Below are positions 46,795 through 58,236 of a stretch of DNA of 64,000 bases, in pieces. Below the pieces are notes generated by a model, which worked only from the letters and a program-made list of their open reading frames with translations, searched no databases and was not told the DNA's origin. The position numbers and the translations under genes are program-made. Origin of the DNA: Tridacna crocea (taxonomy: Eukaryota > Mollusca > Bivalvia > Cardiida > Cardiidae). Position 1 is the first letter of the stretch. Every line of letters begins with the position of its first letter. The stretch spans positions 29,539,210 to 29,603,209 of the forward strand of contig OX031073.1 of NCBI GenBank assembly GCA_943736015.1, given 5' to 3'.

Positions 46795-47320
46795 GTAAGG
46801 GTAGATTTACAATTTACAGTTACCTTTAGAAGCCTCTGCAGCAGAAGCCTTTTTAAATTGGAATGTTAAGAGAAAGCATAAGTTTGCTGTAGGTTTTAAG
46901 CTCCACTATCCAGTGGTAAGAAAACTCATTTCAAGGCTATTTATCCAAATTTCTGTCTGTGTCTAACTTTCATTTCAAATATGTTCTTCTCTTAAATCAC
47001 CCATCACTTTCGAGAAAACTCCCACAGAAATTATTCTACCATGACTCTCTTTAGAACCTTGTCAAAAATTTGTTTTCTGGTAAAAACCTTGGTTGCCACT
47101 GCAAGGAAACTGAAAAATATTCAAAATCGTTAAAAAGCTTGTTCACAATTATAAGGGCCAGGGCTACCAAATTTTGCATCAAGGTTTTTGATTCAGAAAA
47201 GGATACAAATGCAGAATGACTTAATTTACAACCCTTCTTTTATCTCACCTTAGCATGAATTTCTCAGTGTGATTGTATGATGATTGATTGTATGGTGTAT
47301 AATGCCTTTTTCAACATTAT

Positions 47321-50300
47321 TAGCTCACCTGAGCACGAAGTGCTCAGAGTGAGCTATTGTGATCACTCACCGTCCGTCGGCGTCCGTCGTCCGTCCGTCG
47401 TCCGTCCATCTGTCCGTCGTCCGTTCACATTTTCTTGTTTACACTCTAGCATCTACAAATATCAACCAATCAGCACCAAACTTGGTCAAAGTGTGTATGA
47501 CCATAAGATCTATGGGTCAAATCGGACCAGAACATCTGGAGTTATTTGCCCTTGAATTAAGAAAATTGCTATATTTCACTTTGTTTACACTCTAGCATCT
47601 ACAAATATCAACCAATCGGTACCAAACTTGGTCAAAATATATATGATCATAAGATCTCGGATGAGCATGATTATGGGTCTCGTCGGACCAGAACAACTGG
47701 AGTTATTTGCCCTTGAATTAGAAAAATCGCTATATTTGACTTTGTTTTCACTCTAGCATCTACAATTATTAACCAATCGACACCAAACTTGGACAAAATA
47801 TACATGACCATAAGATCACGGATGAGTTTGATTATGGGTGTAATCGGACCAGAACAACTGGAGTTATTTGCCCTTGAATTCGAAAAATTGCTGTATTTCA
47901 CTTTGTTTACACTCTAGCATGTACAAATATCAACCAATTAGTTCCAAACTTGGTCAAAACATATATGACTCTAAGATCTCAGATGAGTCCGATTATGGGT
48001 GACCAGAACAACGTGAGTTATTTGCCCTTGAATTAGAAAGTTTTTAGCTCCACTGGCCGAAGGCCAGCGGGCTATTGTCATGGCCCTTGTCCGTCGTGCG
48101 TCCGTCCGTCCGTACGTCCGTGCGTCCGTGCGTCCGTCCGTGCGTCCGTGCGTCCGTCCGTCCGTCCGTGCGTTAATTTTTTCTTTAAACATCTTCTTCT
48201 CTGAAACTACCCATCCAATTTTGACGAAACTTCACAGAAATGATCCTGCCATGGTCCTCTTCAGAATTTCTTGAAATAATTTAATTCCTTCAAAAACTCT
48301 GGTTGCCATGGCAACAAAACTGAAAATTTTTGAAAATCTTTGAAAATCTTCTTGTCTGAAACCGTAAGGCCTAGGGCTACCAAATTTGGCATGTAGCTTT
48401 ATCTAGTGGACCTCTACAAAGTTTCTTCAAATTATAGCCCTGGGGTCAAAATTGGCCCCGCCCCGGGGTTCAAAAGTTTTACATGGGCTTATTTAGGGAG
48501 AACTTTAAAACTCCTCTTCTACCTAGGCATAGGGCCTAGGGCTACCAAATTTGGGATGTTGTTTTATCTAGTGGACCTCTACCAAGAGTGTCTAAATTAT
48601 AGCCCGGGGGTCAAAATTGGCCCCGCCACGGGGGTACCAAGTTTTACATGGGCTTATATTGGGAGAACTTTAAAATTCTTCTTCCACCTAGCTATAGGGC
48701 ATAGGGCTACCAAATTTGGCATGTAGCTTTATCTAGTGGACCTCTACCAAGGGTGTCCAACTTATAGCCCAGGGGTCAAATTTGGCCCTGCCCCGGGGGG
48801 GGGGGGGGGTAACAAATTTTACATGGGCTTATATAGGGAATACTTTCAAAATCTTCTCACGCCTAACTACAAGGGCTAGGGCTATCAAATTTTGCGTGTA
48901 GCTTTATCTTGGCGGTCTCTACCAATGGTGCCCAAATTATAGCCCTGGGGTCAAATTTAGCCCCGTCACAGGAGGTCACAAGTTTTACATGGGCTTATAT
49001 AGGGAAACTTTGATAATCTACTTGTACATAGCCATAAGGCCTAGGGCTACCAAATTTTGCATGTAGCTTTATCTAATGGGCCTCTACCAAGAGGGCCCAA
49101 ATTTTAACTTTGGGGAACAAGTTTGACCCCACCCCAGGGGTCACAAGTTTTACATTGGCTTTGTAAACCTGTCTCATGGGTCACATATTTTACAGGGCCT
49201 TTTATTGAGCAGATTTGTTTAACAGGGCTTTTTATTGGGCAACATTAAAAAATCTTCGTGTTTATAACCACACATTCTAGTTTCATATTGTAGGTCTGGG
49301 GTCAAAATTGGCTCCATCCAGGGATCACAACTTTAACATAGGCTTCAAAATATAATCACTTCAATTTAAACATTAATCAAGGGAAATAATTTTTTTTTTA
49401 TGAAAGATAAAGTTTGGTACTATTTACCTCACTTGATTATCAAACTACATTGATACATGATTGGTACTAGACATTAAGTTTTTTGATAGAAAATATTCTG
49501 TTTTCAAGGGTGATTCATTTTGATGCTAATAGTTATGCTCACATGAGGTGAATAATAAATTCAGAGTAAGGTTTCTATCATTCAGCTTATTTTTCCAGGG
49601 ATTTTACCTTTCATACTAATGAATTAACCTGCTTGTACTGCCTGACAGTGTTCATTGTTTTTGAAGGCCCTCTTTTTCATGGTCATGAACACTTGAATTT
49701 GTGTGGTAAAGGGTTAAAAAGCCAGTGGAGCGATACAGGGCCATCATGGCCCTCTTGTTTTAGAATAGTTCTTAGTCTGGAGCATAGCTTTGTCATTTCC
49801 AGTCAAATTTACTTGAAACTTGGCATTTGTGTTTATTGCAATAAAACAGAGTGCAGTGTGAAAGAACCATAACTCTACTTCATACTGTCTATAAGTTAAT
49901 TCCCTTTGATTGAAATTTTTACAGCATTTTCTGCTTGTCTGGAATATAACTTTGTCATCTACAGCCTGAACATTGTCAAATTTGATATGCATGATTGTTG
50001 TAAAATTATGGAGTGCATTGCACAAGAACCATAACTTCCTAGCACAAATTTTGAGTTATTCCCCCTTCATTTTTATAGCATTTCTTGCTTTGTCAGGAGC
50101 AAAACTTTGTCATGTTAAGGAGGAATGACTTGAAATTTGGTATGCTTATTTGTTGCAGTATTTGGAAGTGCAGTGCCTAAGAATTGTAACTGTACCTTGT
50201 GCTGTCTTTAAGTTATTTCCCTTTGAATATCATTTTTACAGCATTTAGTGCCTGCCCTGAATATAACTGTCATCTTAAGTCAGAACGACTTCAAACTTGG

Positions 50301-50577
50301 TATTCATGTTTTTTGCAATATTACGGAGTACAGTGCACAAGAACAATAACTCTACGTAGCAGGAATTTTGAGTAATTCCACTTTGATCTTCATTTTTACA
50401 GTATTTCTTGCTTGTATGGAATGGAACTTCAAAATCTCAAGTTAGATTGCAACAATTTGCGGCTCCTGTTTCATTATCATTTGGCCTTGAACCTTGTTAT
50501 TTGGTATATATCCTTATTTTAGACCTGTGCTGCTTGGTACTCAGGTGAGCGATATAGGACCATCATGGTCCTCTTGT
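47321..50577 (+). mobile_element. HINE type 1 inserted into the array, itself split by a type 2 HINE
   Basis: Left arm 47,321-48,043 (AGCTCACCTGAGCACGAAG, GTCCGTCGTCC microsatellite at 47,372-47,424, ~150-bp CTCTAGCATCTAC monomers); right arm 49,760-50,577 (TTGTCATTTCCAGTC monomers), ending ACTCAGGTGAGCGATATAGG, hairpin, CTCTTGT. It interrupts the SINE tail CAACATTATT / TTCAATTA, which is intact in units B and C (near 42,607-42,622). This proves that the two arms are one element. Confidence 0.85.
48044..49758 (+). mobile_element. HINE type 2 nested in the type 1 HINE
   Basis: AGCTCCACTGGCCGAAGGCC start; long microsatellite of GTCC, GTGC and GTAC units at 48,090-48,175; core; five ~178-bp monomers including a G15 tract at 48,795-48,809; 3' end GCCAGTGGAGCGATACAGG, hairpin GGGCCATCATGGCCC, TCTTGT. 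The 5' AGCTCCACTGGC is exactly inverted at the 3' side. One of the best-preserved type 2 copies. Confidence 0.85.
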
Positions 50578-50588
50578 TTCAATTACCG

Positions 50589-51410
50589 TATAAGTACTTT
50601 TTTCTGCGGGGTCCAAATTCTGCGGATTCTAAAAAAAACAGGGGGTTTAAAATTCTGCGTACCTTTTTTCTGCGCTAGTGAGTCTGATTAAAAAATGGAT
50701 TTTACAATTGCGCTTTATTTTGATGATGTACCGGTAACAGCTTCCATTTTGGACAGGTATATTCTATTATTCATTTCCGTTGTTGTCGTCTTCAATTAAA
50801 AGGACACTATTCATGTAGTTAAAAGAATCACACACACACATTTTTTTTTAATGTTAACTAATAACTATTTTATTCATTGCAATGCCATATTCATTTCTGT
50901 ATCAAATCCAGAGGAACATATTCTTCCAATGCTTCCAAGATCCCTGCCGATCTGAATCCGTAAGTTATTTACTAATTTTGATTCGTTCTCTTCAAGTGAA
51001 ATGATATTAGGGGGAGAAGGGTTTAAATGGTTCGACATGTGAAATTAACAATAGTATAAACTTTGTTTTCTACCCTTAGGCGATGTCATAACGGCATGCA
51101 AATATCGTAAAGCGCGAATAATAGGTCGCACCTACCAAACTGTAAATTAATTGTATGGTAACTGTTAACATTAAAACTTAGAATTAAGATCGCTTTGACC
51201 CTTCTACCTCCATTGTCCATTCTGACACAGGTACCAAGTTCAACCCCCACCCCCCCAAAACAACAACAACGAGTAAAAGAACAACAAATACGACGACGAT
51301 AGAAAAATTCTTTTTATTTGGATTAAATTTTCGCGTCTTTTAAATCTGCGCTGCTGCATGTCCCCGCAGATAAAGCAGAAATAAAGTCACCGCAGAAAAA
51401 AGTGCTTATA
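50589..51410. mobile_element. 0.8-kb TIR element (TATAAG...TTTTTTCTGCGG)
   Basis: Inverted ends TATAAGTACTTTTTTCTGCGG-like at 50,589 and CCGCAGAAAAAAGTGCTTATA ending 51,410 (one mismatch). It lies nine or so bases past the HINE end, inside the same SINE tail (CAATTA ... TATTGCG), so it inserted separately. No coding frame; class unknown. Poly-C/A tract at 51,246-51,268. Confidence 0.65.
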
Positions 51411-51779
51411 CTTATAAAAGTGCTTATTATTGCGTTTCCAACAGGGTAAGAAACATTGTGGAAGAAGGAGAAAATGCTTGTTACCAACATTTTCTCCTTT
51501 TCCGACAATGTTTTCCAAAGGCTTCTATCTCAGGGTGGTAAAAACCCGGGATTGTTTGGTAAAGGGTTAAGACTCTAAATTTTGAACAAGGTTTTTGTGG
51601 AAAAAACGGACAATCTTGCAGATATCAAGCTACAAATGCAGAATGACTTAATTTACAACCCTTCTTTTATCTCATCTTAGCATGAATTTCTCAATGTGAT
51701 TGTATGATGATTGATTGTATGGTGTATGGAGTCTTGATTATTTACAGTTACCTCTAGAGGCCTCTACAGCAGAATTCTT
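51411..51779 (+). repeat. array remnant without its Y exon
   Basis: Resumes at the chimeric junction (TATTGCG|TTTCCAACAGGG), runs through the MITE piece (to 51,570) and the SINE tail (to ~51,726), then jumps to GGAGTCTTGATTATTTACAG, which normally follows exon Y. SINE body and Y exon are deleted. Confidence 0.75.
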
Positions 51780-53578
51780 TTTAGATTGTGCTGTGTCCGA
51801 CGTCCATCGTCCGCCGTGTATCATCTGTCGTCAACTTTTTACCTTGTGTACACACTATAGGCCACATTTCCATGGCCAGCATGTTTATCTCAATAAAATC
51901 TCGGACGAGTTCGAAAATGGGTTATTTCGGGTAAAAAACTAGGTCACTTCTTAGAAAAATATCGTGTACACTCTAGAGTCCACATTTTCTGTTCAATACT
52001 CCTGAAAGTTGGTCAGAATGTTTGCCTTGGTGATATCTCAAACTAGTTTGAAAATTGGTCATGTTGGGTCAAAAACTAGGTCACCAGGTCAGATCTTAGA
52101 TAAACCTTGAATACGCTCTAGAGACCACATTTTCAGTCCAATATTCATGAAAATTGGTCAGAATGTTTGTCTTGATGATATCTGGGATATGTGTGTCAAT
52201 GGATTATGTCGGGTCAAAAACTAGGTCATTTGGTCAAATCCTATGAAAATCTTCTGTACGCTGTCGAGGACACATTTTCAGTCCAAAACCCCTGTAAAGT
52301 TGGTCAGAATGTTTGCGGGGATGATATCTCGGGCCAGTTTAAAAATAGCTCATGTAGGGTCAAAAACAAGATCACCAGGTGAAATCATAGAAAAACCTTG
52401 TGTGCACTCTAGAGGCCACATTTACAATCGAAAACTCCTGAAAGTTGGTCAGAGTGTTTGTCTTGATGATATGTTGAATTGTTTGAAAATGGGCCATGTT
52501 GGGTCAAAAACTAGGTCGCTGGGTCAAAATTTAGAAAAACCTTGTGTACACTCTAGAGGCCACATTTTCAGTTTGATACTCTTCAAACGTGGTCAGAAAG
52601 TTTGTTATTGGTGATATCTCAACAGACTTTGATAATGGGAATTTTGGATCAAAAACTAGGTCACTGGGTCAAAAATTAGTAAAACCTTGTGTACGCTTTA
52701 GAGGCCGCATTTTACAGTCTGATACTTTCCAAACTTGATTAGAGTGTTTAGAGTGTTTGTTTTGGTGATATCTCAAAAGAGTTTGATAATGGGTAATGTC
52801 GGGTCAAAAACTAGGTCACTTGGTCATATCTTAGAAAAAACTTTTTTACACTTTAGAGGCCTCATTTTCAGTCCAGTACACACGAAACTTTGTCAGAATG
52901 TTTGTCTTAGTGATATCTCAAAAGTGTTTGATAGTGGGTAATGTCTGATAAAAAACTAGATCACTAGGTCAAATCTTAGAAAAATTGTTTGTATGCTCTA
53001 GAGGCCACATTTTAAAGGTGGCCCTTCGGATTTTGGGACGAAAATTTTACAAAAATACAAAAAAATCATCCTTATACCCCCAAGGCCTTTTAATTTTCAT
53101 TTAAAAAAAATAGTAGTCGAAAACTATCCGAAACAGGAGAAATAAGAGATTTACTTCAGCCCAGGTTGACATCCATGGGAAGCACGGTCTATTTCTACTT
53201 AAGCAACTCACTACATGCCTGTTATTTTATGGAATTTAAGCGTCATTAGTCAGGTGCCAGTCATTTGACGTGCCAGTCATTTGACATTTTTTTTGGATTT
53301 TTGGTGCGAAATTTAGAAATACCTTAAGAGGCTCCGTAGCCATTTAAGGGAATACCATCAAATAATTTTTTTTTTGTAATTTTATGATTCTTAATTATTG
53401 ATAATTTGTATTTTTTTTTTTCATATATCAAATTTCAATGAAAAATACATGTACATCTTTTTTAATTTGGTGAGATTGGAAACATCTAAATAGCAACCTT
53501 TAAGTCCAAAACTCATGAAAGTTGGTCAAATTGTTTGTCTTAATAATATCTTGAGAGAGCTCAAACATTGGTAATGTA
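51780..53578 (+). mobile_element. HINE type 1 ~145-bp core, without 5' hairpin
   Basis: GTCC/GTCG-rich start at 51,787-51,830, then about ten monomers (ctctagaggccacatttt, gggtcaaaaactaggtcac). A MITE interrupts it at 53,012-53,503. Homologous to 62,764-64,000, including its junction with array sequence (TTTTTAGATTGTGCTGTGTCC-like). Confidence 0.7.
53012..53503. mobile_element. AGGTGG MITE, TTAA-flanked
   Basis: TTAA then AGGTGGCCCTTCGGATTTTG at the left; TAGCAACCT then TTAA at the right. The surrounding HINE monomer reads CCACATT...GTCCAAAACTC, as expected if the insertion was into a TTAA. Second copy at 60,998-61,546; a third begins at the window end. Confidence 0.75.
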
Positions 53579-53751
53579 CACTTTGGCTCCAAGTTATGGA
53601 GCCAACAGAGATATTTACATGGCTGTGATGGGGGAGGGGGTAACTTGCTCTATATGGACATGAAGAAATTCTTAAAAATTCTTCTCTGAAATGGCTGGTC
53701 AGATATTGAAAATTAATAATTTCACAGAAATGTGGCTTTGTGACCCTTTTT

Positions 53752-54449
53752 AGCTCACCTGAGCATAACATGATCAAGGGCAGCTTTTAGGATCATGTTG
53801 TGTCCATAATGTGTCGTCGGTTGTCCGTCTTCTGTTGTCATCAACTTCTTTAAACATCTCCTACTTTTAAACCACTGGACGATTCCGGGAGGCCCTCTTT
53901 AAAAATTGTCCACAAAATTTGATTCCATCAAAAACTCTGGTTGCCATGGAAACCAAATGGAATTTTCTGAGAAAAGAGTTTGCCATGGAAATCAAATGGA
54001 ATTTTCTGAGAATTCTTTTTAAAAATCTCCTCTGAAACCACTGGTCAGATTTTGAAATAATTTCAAACAAATGTTCTTTTAATGACCCTTTTCAAAAATG
54101 TTCGCAAAATGCTAATTTGTCAAGAAACATGGCTCTGGTGAAAGGGGGTTACTTGCACTATATGGCCATGAAGAAATTCTTTAAATTCTTTTTCTCTGAC
54201 TCGGCTTATCAGATTTTGAATTAATTTCACAGAAATGTTTCTTGGCTGACCCTGTTCAAAAATTATTTGCGAAATGTTGATCCATCATGAAACATGGCTC
54301 TGATGGCTGTTGGCTATTTACACTATACAGACATGAAGAAATTCCTTAAAATTCTTCTTTATTGAAAAGGCTGATCAGATTTTTAAAATATTGGCTATGG
54401 TCCCCTCAAAAATTCAGATGAGAGGTCCAAGGCCAACTTGGCCCTCTTG
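53752..54449 (+). mobile_element. HINE type 1 (paralogue of 37,641-38,298)
   Basis: AGCTCACCTGAGCATAACATG to GGCCAACTTGGCC, CTCTTG. Contains a small internal duplication of ggaattttctgaga near 53,960-54,010. Confidence 0.75.
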
Positions 54450-54640
54450 CTTCTTTTTGCATTATAAACCCATGGTGAATGTTAGAAAATGAGCAGTATC
54501 ACTGCCAGTAGAGTAGTATGGGCCCTATAGGGCCTCTATTTAAGTTGGTGATATGAAAATCAGAATAATCGCTTTTAAGTGGCATTGTCTAGCAATTTTT
54601 GTTGTGCATTTGGTTTTTGTTTCCCTACAGACACTTTTTT
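54450..54640. other. duplicated spacer
   Basis: Equivalent of 38,299-38,513, including the GGGCCCTATAGGGCC hairpin. No gene. Confidence 0.5.
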
Positions 54641-54641
54641 T

Positions 54642-56805
54642 AGCTCACCTGAGCACGAAGTGCTCATGGTGAGCTATTGTGATCTAGCTGTGTCTGTCGT
54701 CCGTCGTCAACTTTTTACCTAGTGTACGCTCTAGAGGCCACATTTTCAGTCCGATACTCATGATAGTTGGTCAGGATGTTTTCCTCAATGAAATCTCGAA
54801 CGAGTTCGAAAATGGGTCATGTCAGGTCAAAAACTAGGTCACTAGGTCAAATCTTGGAAAAACCTTGTGTATGCTCTAGAGGTCACATTTTCAGTCGGAT
54901 ACTCACGAAAGTTGGTCAGGATGTTTGTCTGGATGATATCTCAGACGAGTCCGAAAATGGGTCATGTCAGGTCAAAAACTAGGTCACTAGGTCAAATCTT
55001 AGAAAAACCTTGTGTATGCTCTAGAGGTCACATTTTCAGTCGGATACTCATGAAAGTTGGTCAGGATATTTGTCTGGATAATATCAAGACGAGTTCGAAA
55101 ATTGGTCATATCAGGTCAAAAACTAGGTCACTAGGTCAAATCTTAGAAAAACCTTGTGTATGCTCTAGAGGCCACATTTTCAGTCCGATACTCATGAAAG
55201 TTGGTAAGGATATTTGCCTGGATGATATCTCGGAGAAGTTGAAAAATGGGTCATTGGGGGTCAAAAACTAGGTCACTAGGTCAAATTTTAGAAAAGCCTT
55301 GTGTACGCTCTAGAGGCAACATTTTCAGTCGGTTACTCATGAAACTTGGTCAGGATGCTTGTCTGGATAATATCTCGGACGAGTTTGAAAATGGGTCATT
55401 GGGGTCAAAACTAGGTCACTAGGTCAAATCTTAGAAAAACCTTGTGTACGCTCTAGAGGCCAAATTTTCGGTCGGATACTCATAGAAGTTGGTCAGGATG
55501 TTTGTCTGGATGATATCTCAGACGAGTTCGAAAATGGGTCCTATGCGTTAAAAAACTAGGTCACTAGGTCAAATTTTAGAAAAACCTTGTGTACGCTCTA
55601 GAGGCCACATTTTCAGTCCAAAACTCTTGGAAGTTCTACAGAATGTTTGTCTTGATAATATCTCAGATGAGTTCGAAAATTGGTCATGTCGGGTCAAAAA
55701 CTAGGTCACTAGGTCAATTCTTAGAAAACCTTGTGTACGCTCTAAAGGCAACATTTTCAGTCCGATACTCATAAAAGTTGGTCAGGATGTTTGCCTTGAT
55801 GAAATATATGACGAGTTTGAAAATGGGTCATGCCACGTCAAAAACTAAGTCACTAGGTCAAATCTTTAAAAAACCTTGTGTAAGCTCTAGAGGCCACATA
55901 TTCAATTGGATACTCATGAAAATTGGTCAGGATGTTTGCCTGGATGATATCTCGGACAAGACCGAAAATGGGTCATATGGGGTCAAAAACTAGGTCACTA
56001 GGTCGAATTTTAGAAAAACCTTGTGTACGCTCTAGAGGCCACATTTTCAGTGCAGTACTCTTGTAAGTAGGTCAGAATGTTTGCCTTGATGATATATTGG
56101 ATGAGTTTGAAAATGGGTCAGTGGGGGTTAAAAACTAGGTCACCAGGTCAAATCTTAGAAAAACCTTATATGCTCTGGATGCCACATTTTCAGTCACACA
56201 CTCTTGAAAATTAGTCAGAATGTTTGCCTTTATAATATCTTGGATGAGTTTGAAAATGGGTCATGTTTGGTCAAAAACTGGGTCAATAGGTCAAATGTTA
56301 TAAACACCTTTTGTATACTCTGGAGGACACATTTTCAGTCTGATACTCCTAAAACTTGTTCATAATATTTGTCCTGGTGATACCTTGAATGAGTTTTAAA
56401 AAATGGGTCATGAGGAGTCAAAAGCTAGGTCAATGGGTCAGATATTAGAAAAACCATGTGTACACTCTAGAGGCTACATTTTATGCCTGATACTCTTCAG
56501 ACTTGGTCAGAATGTTTGTTTTGGTGATGTCTCAAAGAGTTTGATAATGGGTAATTGTCGGGCCCAAAACTAGGTCATTTGGTAAAATCTTAGAAAAACC
56601 TTTTGAACGCTGTAGAGGCCACATTTTCAGTCCAATACTCATGAAACTTGGTCAGAATGTTTGTCTTATTGATATCTCAAAAGTGTTTGATAATGGGTAA
56701 TGTCTAGGTCTAATGATAAAAAACTAGGTCACTGGGAAACTAGATGGTTCATGTTTGGTCAATAGACTCAGGTGAGCGATTTCATTGCCATCATGGCCCT
56801 CTTGT
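54642..56805 (+). mobile_element. HINE type 1 with fourteen ~145-bp monomers
   Basis: AGCTCACCTGAGCACGAAG and CATGGTGAGCT hairpin, short TCTGTCGTCCGTCGTC, then fourteen monomers with the CTCTAGAGG word near 54,729, 54,874, 55,019, 55,164, 55,309 and so on to 56,610. End ACTCAGGTGAGCGATTTC, hairpin, CTCTTGT. Absent from the paralogous position at about 38,513-38,523, so it inserted after the segmental duplication or was never in copy 1. Confidence 0.85.
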
Positions 56806-57200
56806 TTGCTTGGATGATAATATGTGTGCAGAGCAAAATAATAAAATGATCAGAAAGTCATGTTGCAGAGCAAGATACAGGGATAGAGTTCTTTGAAAGG
56901 GACAAATCTTGTCAAAAAAACAAAAATTAGGCTGTAATTCCAAGCCTGCAAAAGGTTCTTAAGTTGTAGATATTGCTGAATAAGTCATTATACTTATCGG
57001 TGTGATTTTTGCAAAAAGGACAAAGGATCAATCTAAAGAATAAATGCACCCCAGACATACCAGTAACAATTAGAAATATTCTAACGTGTCAACAAGGATG
57101 TATTTTATGATCAATTTCCTGCAGTAAACAAAAAAATCTGCTGACAGATTTTTCTTAAATTACGCACAGAAAAAGTGCTATCCAATATCTTGCCATTTTT
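56806..57200. other. duplicated intron spacer
   Basis: Equivalent of about 38,521-38,917 with scattered substitutions. No gene. Confidence 0.5.
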
Positions 57201-58236
57201 AGTTCCACTGGCTGAAGGCCAGCGGGCTTATGTCATTGCCTGGTGTCCATCATTCGTCCGTCCGTCCATGTGTTAACTTTTATCTTAAATATATTCTCCT
57301 CCCAAATAACCCATCCACTTTTGATGAAACTTCACAGAAATGATCCTGCCAAGCCATGGTCCTCTTCAGAATTTCTTGAGAGAATTTGATTCCTTGAAAA
57401 ACTCTGGTTGTCATGGCAACAAAATTTGAAATTTTTGCAAATCTTTGAAAATCTTCTTGTTTGAAACCATAAGGAGTAGGGCTATGAAATTTGGCATTCT
57501 ATGAAGTTTCTTCAAATTATAGCCCTAGGGTCAAATTTGACCCGCCCTGGGGGGGTCACAAGTTTTACATGGTCTTATATGGAGAAAAAATTAAAAATCT
57601 TCCTGTACCTAGCCATGAGGCCTACAGTTGCCAAATTTTATATATGGCTTTATCTAGTGGGCGTCTACCAAGAGTGCCCACATTATAGCCCTGAGGTCAA
57701 ATTTGAAGCCATCCCGGGGGTTTGAAGTTTTACATGGGCTTGTATAGGGAACACTTTAGAAATCTCCCTGTACTTAGCCATGAGGCCTACAGTTACCAAA
57801 TTTTGCATGTGGCTTTATCAAGTGGTCCTCTGCCAAAAGTTCTCTGAGGCCAAAAGTTCCATGAAGTCAAAATTAGCACCACCCCAGGGGTCACAAGTTT
57901 TACATGGGCTAATAGAGAGAAAACTTCAGAAATCGCCCTGTACGTAAAAATAAAGCCTTGGGCTACCATTTTCCCATGCAGCTTTGTCTAGTGGGCCTTT
58001 ACCAAGAGTGTGTAAATTATAGCCCTATGGTCGAAGTAGATTCATCCTCAGGGGTCAGAAGTTTTGCAAAGGCTTATATAGTGAAACCTGTAGAAATCTT
58101 ATTGTTACTAATAATTTCAGTCCTGTCTCAGGGGTCTTATGTTCAAAACCAATTGACTAAGTATTATAATGCTTGGCATGTAGGGAATCTACATATTAGC
58201 CAGTGGAGCAATATAGGGCCATAATGGCCCTCTTGT
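57201..58236 (+). mobile_element. HINE type 2 (paralogue of 38,918-39,934)
   Basis: AGTTCCACTGGCTGAAGGCC start, 3' end AGCCAGTGGAGCAATATAGG, hairpin GGGCCATAATGGCCC, TCTTGT. Inherited with the block rather than independently inserted. Confidence 0.8.

Larger units (their letters stand above)
41446..47320 (+). repeat. tandem array carrying five Y exons (units 1,341/1,342 bp, then 1,013 bp)
   Basis: Y exons start at 41,993, 43,335, 44,676, 45,689 and 46,702, giving spacings of 1,342, 1,341, 1,013 and 1,013. Each unit has a SINE, the Y exon and a decayed HINE type 2 piece; the longer units add a truncated MITE. The longer unit is bounded by a chimeric junction, SINE sequence TTATATTGCG joined to MITE sequence TTTCCAACAGGG, at 42,629/42,630 and 43,970/43,971 and again at 51,434/51,435. 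Units are near-identical, so the amplification is recent. Confidence 0.9.

Noticed and set aside
33065-48175. GTCC/GTGC microsatellites as independent features of interest
   Set aside because: They occur at a fixed place next to the HINE 5' hairpin and are part of the element, as in DINE-type elements.
54729-56740. Regularly spaced repeats that might suggest a CRISPR array, and long frames (up to 134 codons) reading GHVRSKTRSLGQILEK again and again
   Set aside because: The ~145-bp monomers are contiguous, with no short direct repeat plus unique spacers. The frames are passive translations of a noncoding monomer and break in other copies of the same repeat.
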